Positions 1-8,256 of a stretch of 46,203 nucleotides of DNA are shown in pieces. The DNA lies in NCBI GenBank assembly GCA_022824185.1, contig JAJEAU010000005.1, positions 1 through 46,203 on the forward strand, given 5' to 3'. This DNA is from Dehalococcoidia bacterium. Lineage in GTDB: Bacteria; Chloroflexota; Dehalococcoidia; Lucifugimonadales; Lucifugimonadaceae. Made by a program: the position numbers and the translations under genes. Within the stretch, counting starts at the first letter, position 1. Every line of letters begins with the position of its first letter. The notes beneath the pieces were generated by a model. It did no database searches, was not told the origin of the DNA, and saw only the letters and a program-made list of their open reading frames with translations.

Positions 1-255
1 GAGGCTACAGCGCGAGAGGAGCCCGCGAGGGTGAATCGAAGGAAAACGGCGAACTCCGAACGGTGTCCCCAAGCACCGCGCCGAAATCCAAGCACGCGGT
101 CTGGCGACGCGTGCCGCGGCTGGAAATGGTTGCTAGCGGTCGTGCACACCGCTATGCGCAGCATTTGACCCCTCGCCGGGGTCGACCTATTCAAACCGAA
201 GAGGCGATGGAGAGGGAAGGAGCCCGGAAGTCGGTACCGACCTCCGAGCTCAGGG
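1..255 (+). ncRNA. Candidate structured RNA in the left repeat (possible HEARO/OMEGA-type RNA)
   Basis: Read on the + strand this segment forms successive perfect or near-perfect hairpins: 47-51/79-83 enclosing 61-65/74-78 with a one-sided 9-nt loop; 92-98/108-114 (7 bp); 134-140/148-154 (7 bp); 167-172/178-183 (6 bp); 186-192/198-204 (one mismatch here, perfect in the right copy); and a long hairpin 220-251 made of three helices separated by symmetric 1-nt internal loops. Only four substitutions separate the two copies over these bases, against five in roughly the next 40, so the folded part looks more conserved. The multi-hairpin layout, the repeat nature and the likely Chloroflexota host recall HEARO RNAs, the guide RNAs of IscB nucleases, which can occur as stand-alone copies. 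That identification rests on memory of the class, not on a search. A group II intron remnant or a new RNA class are alternatives. The 5' end lies outside the contig. Confidence 0.5.
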
Positions 256-487
256 CAAGGCCAACTAACGGCCCCACGCCCCAACCTCCAAGTCACACCA
301 AAAGGTGAGGACAATCCTGCGCCCCCCAAAAAAGGGGCGCAGGAGGAGGAGCTGAAAAACCAGCCACCCCAAAGTGGCCATAGAAACACGCCAACACACA
401 CGCCAACACAGAAATTCCCACGCGCCCACGCGCAGGCGCGCCTAAGAAGCGCAAGATCGCCGAACAATCAACTCCCCACAAAGCCTG
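1..487 (+). repeat. Left copy of an interspersed repeat (inverted partner at the right end)
   Basis: These bases recur in reverse complement at 45727-46203. The outermost 141 bases of the two copies are identical; the first difference is at base 142 (G here, T in the partner). Further inward there are a few substitutions, homopolymer length changes and one extra 12-base CA-rich unit here (around 390-410). Similarity stops abruptly after base 487. The copies point in opposite directions and both run off the contig, so the full element is longer than what is visible. No convincing protein is encoded. The first half is a strong RNA-fold candidate, listed separately. A 10-bp stem (316-325 with 334-343) lies inside, followed by purines and not by a T run. 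Confidence 0.95.
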
Positions 488-695
488 ACGCAATCAACAT
501 CCAACCCCCGCCCCGTCCACATTTTCGAAATAACGCAAGTAACATCCACTTCACGATCTCAACTGAATTCAAACTCACAAAGACCATTCTTCGCCACCAC
601 ATCCGTCATAAACACAAAATCGATGCTACACTTGTCTCATCGAGATCGTTATCAACGGTCACGAGACCGACAGCATAAGATAAAGGAATAACTCA

Positions 696-1802
696 ATGGC
701 CAACACCGCCACCGCAACTCTCGAAAACGACATCCTCGAGAGCTTCAAGGCAAAATCCCACGAAACCGAAGACGATAACGATATGCCGAGAACCAAGCAG
801 CCCAGCTCCCGAAAAGAAGCACTCGAAGAAGCGATCGCTCAAATCGAAAAAAACTACGGCGCCGGAGCCGTTATGCTCATGAGCGAAAACGAGAGCTTCC
901 GAAACGTGGAAGCAATCCCAACAGGTTCCCTGTCCCTCGACATCGCACTCGGCATCGGCGGCCTGCCACGCGGCCGAATCATCGAGGTCTTCGGCGCCGA
1001 ATCCGCCGGCAAATCAACCCTCGCAATGTCAGCCGTCGCCCAGGCGCAAAAAGCTGGCGGCGTCTGCGCATACGTCGACGTCGAACACGCAATGGATCCC
1101 GTCTACGCCAGGAGAATCGGCGTCGATGTCGAATCCCTCCTGATCTCGCAACCCGACTCCGGAGAGCAAGCACTCGAAATCATCGAACACCTCGTCCGCT
1201 CCGGCGCACTCGACATGATCGTCCTCGACAGCGTCGCCGCTCTCGTACCCAACTCCGAGATCCGAGGCGAAATGGGAGAGTTCCAAGTCGGAGCTCAAGC
1301 CCGACTCATGTCGCAGGCTCTCCGAAAACTCACCGCCGTCGTCAACCAGACTAAGACCGTCTGCATTTTCATCAACCAGCTCCGAGAAAAAGTCGGCGTC
1401 GTCTACGGAAACCCCGAAGTCACACCCGGCGGGCGAGCCCTGAAGTTCTACTCCAGCGTCCGCCTCGACATGCGACGCAGGGAATCGATCAAGAACGGCA
1501 AAGACATCGCCGGAAACCGCGTCCGCGTCCGCGTCGTCAAAAACAAAGTCGCACCTCCATTCAGGCAAGCCGAAATCGACATCATCTTCAACGAAGGCAT
1601 CAGCACCGAAGGCGACCTCCTCGCACTCGGCGTCGAACACGGAATCCTGCAAAAGCGGGGCGCATTCTACTCCTATGGCGAAACTCGGCTCGGCCAAGGT
1701 CGTGAAGCCTCGCGCATCTTCCTCAAAGAGCACACCGACATGCGCGACGAGATCGACGAGCAGATCCGCGCCATAACTCTCCCAGATTCAAAAAAAAACT
1801 GA
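696..1802 (+). CDS. recA: RecA recombinase
   Basis: RecA is the ATP-dependent strand-exchange protein of homologous recombination and the SOS coprotease. The 368-residue product has the full family core: a Walker [10 protein letters not shown] at residues 100-108 (the usual form is GPESSGKTT), the catalytic-glutamate strand VDVEHAMD around residue 130, the Walker B-like VLDSVAAL near 176-183, the DNA-binding L1 segment with GVVYGNP near 234-240, and the P-G-G turn at the start of L2. The start at 696 is preceded by AAGGA with about 9 nt spacing. It gives an acidic, low-complexity N-terminus some 30 residues longer than usual; an internal ATG (codon 30) would give a standard-length protein but has no ribosome-binding site. 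A 12-bp hairpin follows the gene. I found no clear LexA box in the 208 bases between the repeat and the start. Confidence 0.98.
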   Translation: MANTATATLENDILESFKAKSHETEDDNDMPRTKQPSSRKEALEEAIAQIEKNYGAGAVMLMSENESFRNVEAIPTGSLSLDIALGIGGLPRGRIIEVFGAESAGKSTLAMSAVAQAQKAGGVCAYVDVEHAMDPVYARRIGVDVESLLISQPDSGEQALEIIEHLVRSGALDMIVLDSVAALVPNSEIRGEMGEFQVGAQARLMSQALRKLTAVVNQTKTVCIFINQLREKVGVVYGNPEVTPGGRALKFYSSVRLDMRRRESIKNGKDIAGNRVRVRVVKNKVAPPFRQAEIDIIFNEGISTEGDLLALGVEHGILQKRGAFYSYGETRLGQGREASRIFLKEHTDMRDEIDEQIRAITLPDSKKN

Positions 1803-1851
1803 CCCCGTAACCCCCGAACTACAGCCCTTTCTGCTACGCATACCGCCCGAC

Positions 1852-1895
1852 GGCTGAACGCGCCGCCCATTCCGCAGCGCGTTCAGCCCCCCTTT
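1852..1895 (+). terminator. Hairpin terminator after recA
   Basis: A perfect 12-bp stem (1852-1863 with 1877-1888) with a 13-nt loop is followed by CCCC and TTT. It begins about 50 bases after the recA stop. The T tract is short, so termination may be partial. The -10-like element of the next gene overlaps its 3' edge. Confidence 0.7.
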
Positions 1896-1900
1896 ATGAT
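1895..1900 (+). promoter_or_regulatory. -10 element for a probably leaderless CNNM/CorC gene
   Basis: TATGAT ends 6 bases before the ATG at 1907, and no Shine-Dalgarno lies upstream of that ATG. This spacing puts transcription start at or next to the start codon, as in leaderless mRNAs. The -35 position holds no recognisable hexamer. Confidence 0.45.
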
Positions 1901-1906
1901 TAGCCC

Positions 1907-3277
1907 ATGGTTATCAACATCCTGCTGATCTGTGGCGCCCTAATGGGAAGCGCCTTCATCTCGGCCGCCGAATCGGCCCTCCTCAGCGCGCGACCCTCGC
2001 TGATCCAGCACCTCGCCGAAAACGGCGACCGACGCGCCCTCGCCGTCATGCGCGTCCTCGAGCGATACGACAACTTCTTCGCAACGATCCTTCTCGTCGG
2101 AAACCTCTTCAACGTCCTCGTCGCAACAGCCTCGACAAGCCTCATCATCAACTCCATCGGGCACGGCGAAAACACCGTCATCACCACGATCATCGCCACC
2201 GCCGTCGCCACCGTCATGGTCTACGTCGTCGGCGAACTCACCCCCAAAACCCTCGGAGCCATCGCTCCCGAAACTTGGTCCCTCGCCGTCGCCCACATCA
2301 TCCTCTCGATCATGACGCTCTCAAAATGCGTGGTGTGGGTCTTCACCCTGTTCCCAAGGGGACTCCTCCGGCTTTTCGGCGTTTCTGACCAAGACACGCG
2401 ACCCGGCTACACCCAAGGCGAACTCAGCCTCATCCTCGACCAGAGCCAGGAGCAAGGCCTCTTCGACGACACCCACGGCGAAATGCTCGACAACCTGCTC
2501 GACTTCGGTGCACGCGACCTCCGTGACCACCGCGTCCGCGTGCACACCAGCCAAATCGTATGGCTCAACGAAAACGACACGCTCCGCGAGTATCTAAAGA
2601 CTTACCGAGAACACATCGAAGACGTCGAAAACACAGACGAATCCGAAAGGTACCAACCCGGCTTCGTAATCCAAAAAGGCGAAGCCCTACGCATCGGATA
2701 CTGGTACGGCCTCGACCAACTCGCCGGTGCAATCTACGCCAACGACGTAATGAAGTTCATCGCCGGAGGGGGCGACGACGAACTCGACACCAAAGTCACC
2801 AAATTGATGCGGACCGACATCCTCATCCTCGCCGACACCACAAAACTCGACGACCTCTTCACCTCCATGATCCGCACCGGCCAACACCTCGCCGTTGCAC
2901 ACAACGAAGACAACCGCATCAACGGACTCGTCACCCTGAACGGCCTCCTCGAAAACATGCGCGGCGACGACGACGACACCCTCGTCCTCGAACAGAAAGC
3001 CGTCGAGCAAATCGACGATGATACCTACATCATCCCCGGCGCACTATCCGTCGAAAGAACCGAAGACGAAACCGGCATCATCATCCCACCCAACGAAAGA
3101 TACGAGACCATCGCCGGGTTCTTCATCGACAAATCCCAACGAATGCCGGAAGTCGGCCAATCAACAACCCACGAAGACGCCATCTTCATGGAAGTCCTCG
3201 AGATGGACGGCAACCGTATCGAGCGCCTCAAAATCAGAAAAATCGAACCCGACGTCGCCCCAGAACCGACTACGTAA
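1907..3277 (+). CDS. CNNM (DUF21)/CorC-type transporter-associated membrane protein
   Basis: A 456-residue membrane protein of the CorB/CorC/HlyC-like family, linked to magnesium or other divalent-cation efflux. The N-terminal DUF21/CNNM domain (about 1-190) has several hydrophobic segments, the early motif SAAESALLS and the characteristic VVGELTPKTLGA near residue 105-118. An acidic linker leads to a divergent pair of CBS-like modules (about 200-360), where the usual T-x-V-P signatures are weak. A C-terminal CorC_HlyC-like module holds the conserved pattern YETIAGFF and ends with a G-N-x-I-x-x-L-x-I strand. It sits between recA and tilS on the same strand; the gap to tilS is 12 bases, so the two are probably cotranscribed. 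The precise ion is unknown. Confidence 0.85.
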   Translation: MVINILLICGALMGSAFISAAESALLSARPSLIQHLAENGDRRALAVMRVLERYDNFFATILLVGNLFNVLVATASTSLIINSIGHGENTVITTIIATAVATVMVYVVGELTPKTLGAIAPETWSLAVAHIILSIMTLSKCVVWVFTLFPRGLLRLFGVSDQDTRPGYTQGELSLILDQSQEQGLFDDTHGEMLDNLLDFGARDLRDHRVRVHTSQIVWLNENDTLREYLKTYREHIEDVENTDESERYQPGFVIQKGEALRIGYWYGLDQLAGAIYANDVMKFIAGGGDDELDTKVTKLMRTDILILADTTKLDDLFTSMIRTGQHLAVAHNEDNRINGLVTLNGLLENMRGDDDDTLVLEQKAVEQIDDDTYIIPGALSVERTEDETGIIIPPNERYETIAGFFIDKSQRMPEVGQSTTHEDAIFMEVLEMDGNRIERLKIRKIEPDVAPEPTT

Positions 3278-3289
3278 CGCCGACGCCGC

Positions 3290-4747
3290 ATGAGCCGAAA
3301 TCAATCCCGCAACCCCTTCCTCCAAAACCTCGAAACGGGACTCAAAAAAGCAGGCGTCACCCCAAACCACTCAATCGTCTGCGCCGTCTCAGGTGGAATC
3401 GACTCGACCGCCCTCCTCCTCGGCCTTCACCAACTCCCGCATCTCTACAAATCCCTTAGCGCGGCGCACTACAACCACCGCGCCCGTGGCGAAGAATCCG
3501 AAGCCGACGAACAATTCGTAAGCACCCTCTGCGCCGAGCACCAAATCCCCCTGACCATCGGTCGCGCCAAAAACCAATCCGCCAACCTTACGGAAAACGC
3601 CGCACGCAGGGATCGTTACGACTTCCTTGCAAGCGTTATCGACCTACTCAACGCCGACTCGATCGTCGTAGCCCATACCATCAACGACCAAGCCGAAACC
3701 ATCCTCCTCCGTATCACTCGCGGAACCGGCCTCCGCGGCGCTAGTGGCATGAAACCCGTCCGCACGTTCAATACCCCATCCGGAAAAACCGCATCCATCG
3801 TCCGGCCACTCCTACAAACCACCCGCGAACAGGCCGAAGAGTATCTCGCCTCAATCAAAGTCACCGCCCGACACGATTCTTCAAACGACGATTGGACTCG
3901 CTACGCCCGCAACCGCATCCGCCACCGCGTTACCCCGGAACTCCAATCCCTGAACCCCCAGGCAATCACCGCAATCGCCCGCTTCGGGGAAATCGTCCAA
4001 TCTAACTCCGACCTCATCGATCTACTCGCCAACGACCTGCTCCTCACCACATCCACCGCATCCACCAACGCCTTTCTCCGTACTCCCATTTCGGCCTCCC
4101 ATCCAGCAGTCGCGGCCGAGGCACTGACACGCATCTACCGAGCGAGCGCCCATCCTGAATCCCAATTGGATCAAACCCATATCGACCAACTTCTCCAACT
4201 CATCGCAACCGGAAAGTCCGCCACGTATCACCTCCCCGGCAACATCACCTTTTGGACCAACCACCAGCACCTCGGCATGATCAATCTACAGTCCGAAGTC
4301 GATGATCCTGTACCATATCCCGATTGTTTGGCGAGCCCCATCCATCTGCCTATTCCCGGCGAAGTCTCATTGGGAACCAGCTACACCATCACATCAGAGA
4401 TCTCGCCGTTACCTGACGACTACCGCCGCGCCAACGACGGCGAAGCCTGGTTAAGCCGCGACATTGCGCAAAACCAACACCTGACGATCCGCAACCGCCA
4501 ATCCGCAGATCGCTTCAACCCTTTAGGGATGGACCAGAACGTCGACCTGTCGAAATTCCTGATCAACACCAAAATCGCCGCCCCATGGCGCGACCGCATC
4601 CCCATCATCGTCGAGCCTGCAAATGACCGAATCGTCTGGCTACCAGGCATCAGAATTGCCGAATGGGCCAAAGTGTCGCCGACCGACCGAACCGCCCTCC
4701 ACCTCAGCTTCCGCCACGATCCCAAGGCTGAGGCCAACGCTTCGTGA
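3290..4747 (+). CDS. tilS: tRNA(Ile)-lysidine synthase
   Basis: TilS ligates lysine to C34 of the CAU-anticodon isoleucine tRNA using ATP, so that the tRNA reads AUA codons. The 485-residue protein has the PP-loop SGGIDS at residues 34-39, the downstream HYNHRARGEES and AHTINDQAETILLRITRGTGLRG blocks of the N-type PP-loop domain (the second shown by its A-H-x-x-x-D-Q-A-E-T core), a middle tRNA-contact region, and the C-terminal TilS_C module containing ADRFNPLGM and the DRIPII strand. It starts 12 bases after the preceding gene with no strong Shine-Dalgarno, and ends 11 bases before a convergent gene. The coding strand is strikingly rich in C and A. Confidence 0.95.
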   Translation: MSRNQSRNPFLQNLETGLKKAGVTPNHSIVCAVSGGIDSTALLLGLHQLPHLYKSLSAAHYNHRARGEESEADEQFVSTLCAEHQIPLTIGRAKNQSANLTENAARRDRYDFLASVIDLLNADSIVVAHTINDQAETILLRITRGTGLRGASGMKPVRTFNTPSGKTASIVRPLLQTTREQAEEYLASIKVTARHDSSNDDWTRYARNRIRHRVTPELQSLNPQAITAIARFGEIVQSNSDLIDLLANDLLLTTSTASTNAFLRTPISASHPAVAAEALTRIYRASAHPESQLDQTHIDQLLQLIATGKSATYHLPGNITFWTNHQHLGMINLQSEVDDPVPYPDCLASPIHLPIPGEVSLGTSYTITSEISPLPDDYRRANDGEAWLSRDIAQNQHLTIRNRQSADRFNPLGMDQNVDLSKFLINTKIAAPWRDRIPIIVEPANDRIVWLPGIRIAEWAKVSPTDRTALHLSFRHDPKAEANAS

Positions 4748-4758
4748 TGACCGCTAGG

Positions 4759-5781
4759 CTAACTCAACTCGCGCTGCAACATCCTGTGGTTCGCAACCCG
4801 ACCTGGCTCCAAGCCACGTGGCGCGACCCCCTTGCCATCGATCTCCTTGATCGCGGCATAAACCGGTGCCGGCGGCGCAGCGGCTATATATCTCCCAACC
4901 ACATACAACCCGAGATCCACGCCCGAAGCCTCGTACCCCGCAATCAACTCAGGCGTCAACTCGCCAGCCACGTGGATATCCACAGAGCCGAACCCCGCGT
5001 CCGTCAACCGCGCCTTCAATTCCCTAACCAGATCCGGCGAGCCGCCGCCCAAGTTGGCCGGAACACTCACCTTGACGCCCCGCAACGGGTTGCTCGTACC
5101 GCCGCTCAGCGCATACGCAGCATCCAAAGCTTCTTGGATGACATCCCCCGTCGTCGGTACCGGCATCACTCGTTGAGCGCCCAACCTGCTGTGCCGGTCG
5201 TACACCGTCATCGCCCGATCTGCCGCGCCCCAAATCAACACGAAATCATTCGGCATCGATCCCTGCGGCACGGTTGCCGTGCGTTCCCCGCCCTTCTGCG
5301 TCGAAACCGCAGCGCATCCACCCACGTAAGCCGAATACTCCATCGAGTCAACCACGTCGGGGTGTACATACGGAGACCCCGACACCATGACCCTCGTATC
5401 TCCCGCCGCTTGAACGCATTCGTTCGCCGCCGTCGCCCATCCGATACTTGAGGCCAATATGCCAGTGATCACATCCCGATACATCCCAAATGCAGCGTAC
5501 GGGCCAACGATCCTGAGCAACGTCTCGTCTTCGTCGATCTCCGCACCATCTGACAGCGAGTAGACAGCCGAGTTCGATATCGGCAACCGAGCTCGAAGAA
5601 ACGGCAGCACTTCGTTAATCCCAGAAAGGACTCCCGGCGCCCCGGCGTATACCTCGAACACTACGATCGGGTTCCGCTGCTCAGTCCGAAGAATCGACTG
5701 AGCATTGTGGTACTCAATCCCCACCGTCGCTCCGCGCAGAGTCGGCGAGGAAAGCTCAAGTTCTTCTGAGGGTGTCAGCAT
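4759..5781 (-). CDS. pncB: Nicotinate phosphoribosyltransferase (archaeal-like short form)
   Basis: The predicted reaction joins nicotinate and PRPP to form nicotinate mononucleotide for NAD salvage. The 340-residue product has the NAPRTase-type barrel: an N-terminal segment with VGIEYHNAQS, a substrate region around RIVGPYAAFGMYRDV and GILASSIGWATAA, the conserved R-V-M-V-S-G-S-P-Y-V-H-P turn, and later VSVPANLGGGSPDL plus DLGLYVVGRY as PRPP-pocket strands. It is shorter than classical PncB and resembles the compact archaeal-type enzymes; a divergent NadC-like role is less likely. It is the last gene of a minus-strand cluster (purF-purM-purH-GT2), 82 bases after the glycosyltransferase, and converges on tilS. 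Start ATG; no clear Shine-Dalgarno. Confidence 0.8.
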   Translation of the reverse strand: MLTPSEELELSSPTLRGATVGIEYHNAQSILRTEQRNPIVVFEVYAGAPGVLSGINEVLPFLRARLPISNSAVYSLSDGAEIDEDETLLRIVGPYAAFGMYRDVITGILASSIGWATAANECVQAAGDTRVMVSGSPYVHPDVVDSMEYSAYVGGCAAVSTQKGGERTATVPQGSMPNDFVLIWGAADRAMTVYDRHSRLGAQRVMPVPTTGDVIQEALDAAYALSGGTSNPLRGVKVSVPANLGGGSPDLVRELKARLTDAGFGSVDIHVAGELTPELIAGYEASGVDLGLYVVGRYIAAAPPAPVYAAIKEIDGKGVAPRGLEPGRVANHRMLQRELS

Positions 5782-5863
5782 ATTCGCAAATCCGCCAATT
5801 CAACCGAGTGTTAGCTTACTTTACGGAAGCACGGCAGGCCCTGCTAGGCAACCCAGGTGGACC

Positions 5864-6607
5864 TCAATCACCTACGGATTTCACATCCGCAGGTGAAAAC
5901 CGTACTCGCAGCAAACCTTTGATGTCTTCGGTCGCGGTCGAAACAATTCGCACCCGGGTATCCGGGTCATCGACCCAATGGACCGGTATCTCCTTGATCC
6001 GATATCCCGCTCGCAGACTCAGCAAAAGCAACTCAGTGTCGAAGAACCAACCAGTGTTTTCCACCAAGGGAACCACATTCTCAGCAACATCGCGAGACAC
6101 GGCCTTAAAACCGCACTGCGCGTCCCTGAACGTCTTCCTTGGGAACATGACCCGGATCAACGCGTTGTACGCCCGAGACACAATCTCGCGTTTCAACGTC
6201 CTCTTCTCAACCAACGATTGAGGCATCAACCGCGAACCGATCGCCACGTCGTAACGCTCATCGGCGATTGCGTTGACCAGCGGCTCTAAAGCGTCAAGCC
6301 TGGTCGACAGATCAACATCCATGAAACACCGAACATCGGCATCGCTCTCCAACCACGCCTTCTTCAGCGCACGTCCCCTGCCTCGCTGCTCCAACCTCGT
6401 CAACCGGACGTTTGGATGTTCTTCGGAAAGCTGTCGCCCAACCTCCGGCGTCGCATCCTCCGATCCGTTATCCGCAATCGTGATGCGCCAATCCCATTCA
6501 CCCTTGACACCGTTCGATAGGTGCTCGGTCAAAGTCCCAATGCAACGGGGCAGCGAATGCTCCTCGTTGAGTACTGGAATCGTGATGTTGACAGATATCT
6601 TGGACAC
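5864..6607 (-). CDS. Family 2 glycosyltransferase, dolichyl-phosphate-glucose/mannose synthase-like
   Basis: A 247-residue GT-A glycosyltransferase. It opens with the strand NITIPVLNEEHSLPRCI, then TIADNGSEDAT for nucleotide-sugar binding, the metal-site DVDLST (DxD) near residue 100, GSRLMPQS, the R-D-A-Q-C-G-F-K-A block typical of the ALG5/DPM-like clade, and a WFFDTELLLLS segment. There are no membrane segments, so it probably moves a sugar from a nucleotide donor to a polyprenyl phosphate at the cytoplasmic face. Start is GTG at 6607, 26 bases after purH, which implies cotranscription with the purine genes. The true donor and acceptor are not determinable. Confidence 0.85.
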   Translation of the reverse strand: MSKISVNITIPVLNEEHSLPRCIGTLTEHLSNGVKGEWDWRITIADNGSEDATPEVGRQLSEEHPNVRLTRLEQRGRGRALKKAWLESDADVRCFMDVDLSTRLDALEPLVNAIADERYDVAIGSRLMPQSLVEKRTLKREIVSRAYNALIRVMFPRKTFRDAQCGFKAVSRDVAENVVPLVENTGWFFDTELLLLSLRAGYRIKEIPVHWVDDPDTRVRIVSTATEDIKGLLRVRFSPADVKSVGD

Positions 6608-6633
6608 GTAGCAGTGCGTTCAGACCCGAGATT

Positions 6634-8256
6634 TCAATGATAGAAATGCCGCCGCCCTGTAAAGACCATCGCCAAACCCAGTGCATTCGCGGCATCGATC
6701 ACGGCCTGGTCATTCACCGATCCTCCCGGTTGCACCACCGCCGTGACCCCCGCATCAGCAGCCGCTTCAATCCCATCGGCGAACGGGAAGAAAGCATCCG
6801 ATGCCATCACCGATCCCTCAGATGCATCGCCAGCTACTCGCGCAGACAAACTAACGCTGGTCACTCGGTTTGGTTGCCCGGCTCCCATACCGACTAAGGC
6901 CTGATCGTTCACCAACACGATAGCGTTCGACTTCACGAACCGACATGCCCGCCAGGCGAACATCAAATCGGCCTGTTCCCGCTCAGTGGGCGCTCTGTCC
7001 GTCACTACGTCGAAGTTCTCATAGACATCGTCCGTCAGACTGTCGGGTTCCTGCACCAACGCGCCTCCAGAGGCTGATCGAACTTCCAGTTTGGGCGGAT
7101 GATGTCGATCAACTCGCAAAACACGCGTCCTGCGCCGTGCCCTCAAAATCTCCAACGCATCATCGTCATAGTCCGGCGCAATCACGACGTCCAGCAGTAG
7201 ACCCTTCATACGCTCAGCAGTCTCTGCGTTCAGACACTCGCTGAACGCCACGATGCCGCCAAATGCCGATACCGGGTCGCCATCTCGGGCTGCCTCCCAA
7301 GCATCAGCCTGATTGCCACGAACCGCCAATCCGCATGGATTGGCGTGTTTCACAACGACAGCCGCATGTTCACCGAAATCAGCGAAGGCAGAAGCCACTG
7401 ACCATGCGGCATCGGCATCGAAGTAGTTTAGATACGACATGTCTATGCCGTGGAGCTGTTCAGCGTTCACCACGCCGCCACTTTCGCCCGGATACGAATA
7501 GATCCCAGCCTTCTGATGCGGGTTTTCTCCGTAACGAGGCCTTGCGACCAACGAGTATCCGAAAGTGACCTCGTCGGGCAACAGATCCTGAAGCCCATCA
7601 TCTGTCGCAGTCAATCCATCTCTGAGATAACTCGCCACCGCAGTGTCGTACGCGGCTACGTGTTGAAACGCTTTGGCAGCGAGCCGTCGTCGCTCAGGTT
7701 GCGAAACTTCGCCGCTACGGATCATCGCGCCCACTCGTTCATAATCGTCAGGATCTACAACGATGACTACGTGGGGATGGTTTTTGGCGGCTGCTCTAGT
7801 CATCGCCGGTCCGCCGATGTCGATGTTCTCCAACGCGTCGGAGAGCGACGCATTCCGGTTGCGGACGGTCTCGACGAACGGATATAGGTTGTTCACGACA
7901 ACATCGATGTTGCGAATCCCGTGCTCTGCCATCTCGCGAACGTGGCCTTCGTCATCGCGCAACCCAAGCAACCCACCATGGATAGTAGGATGCAGCGTCT
8001 TGACTCGACCTCCCATGAGCTCCGGCGCGCCAGTCACTTCAGCAACATCCACGACTTCGATACCAGCGGATCGAAGTTCCGACGCAGTGCCGCCGGTAGA
8101 TATGATCTGGTAATCGCATTCGACAAGCAGATTCGCGAATTCAATCAAGCCTCGCCGATCAAAGGCGCTCAGCAGAGCGAGCTTGTGTGAAGATTCAGGC
8201 ACTTTCTCAAACCAACTTCTTAGACGCTCGAATTCGTGAAACCGTTCATCGACCAC
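6634..8256 (-). CDS. purH: Bifunctional AICAR transformylase / IMP cyclohydrolase
   Basis: PurH performs the last two steps of de novo IMP synthesis: formyl transfer from 10-formyl-THF to AICAR and ring closure of FAICAR. The 540 residues contain the MGS-like cyclohydrolase domain (about 25-200; ISTGGTAS, MGGRVKTLHPTIHGGLL) and the transformylase domain (about 210-540; RYGENPHQKAG, VVKHANPCGLA, FVKSNAIVLV, DAFFPFADGI, and the C-terminal QPGGSVNDQAVI). The start is GTG at 8256, inside the end of purM: 11 bases overlap, which suggests translational coupling. About 30 extra residues precede the usual N-terminus. Confidence 0.97.
   Translation of the reverse strand: MVDERFHEFERLRSWFEKVPESSHKLALLSAFDRRGLIEFANLLVECDYQIISTGGTASELRSAGIEVVDVAEVTGAPELMGGRVKTLHPTIHGGLLGLRDDEGHVREMAEHGIRNIDVVVNNLYPFVETVRNRNASLSDALENIDIGGPAMTRAAAKNHPHVVIVVDPDDYERVGAMIRSGEVSQPERRRLAAKAFQHVAAYDTAVASYLRDGLTATDDGLQDLLPDEVTFGYSLVARPRYGENPHQKAGIYSYPGESGGVVNAEQLHGIDMSYLNYFDADAAWSVASAFADFGEHAAVVVKHANPCGLAVRGNQADAWEAARDGDPVSAFGGIVAFSECLNAETAERMKGLLLDVVIAPDYDDDALEILRARRRTRVLRVDRHHPPKLEVRSASGGALVQEPDSLTDDVYENFDVVTDRAPTEREQADLMFAWRACRFVKSNAIVLVNDQALVGMGAGQPNRVTSVSLSARVAGDASEGSVMASDAFFPFADGIEAAADAGVTAVVQPGGSVNDQAVIDAANALGLAMVFTGRRHFYH

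Noticed and set aside
63..308. 81-residue open frame in the left repeat and its near-identical counterpart in the right repeat (45896-46141)
   Set aside because: The substitutions between the copies that fall in this frame all appear to change the amino acid, and several hit hairpin loops or stems. The composition is Arg/Pro-rich and the sequence is better explained as structured RNA. I do not call it a gene.
1029..1733. Long acidic frame antisense to recA
   Set aside because: It mirrors recA codon structure on the other strand and has no homology-like features; recA is certain.
5782..5863. NAD-type or other riboswitch before the nicotinate phosphoribosyltransferase
   Set aside because: Only short GC stems are visible; no conserved aptamer motif could be identified.
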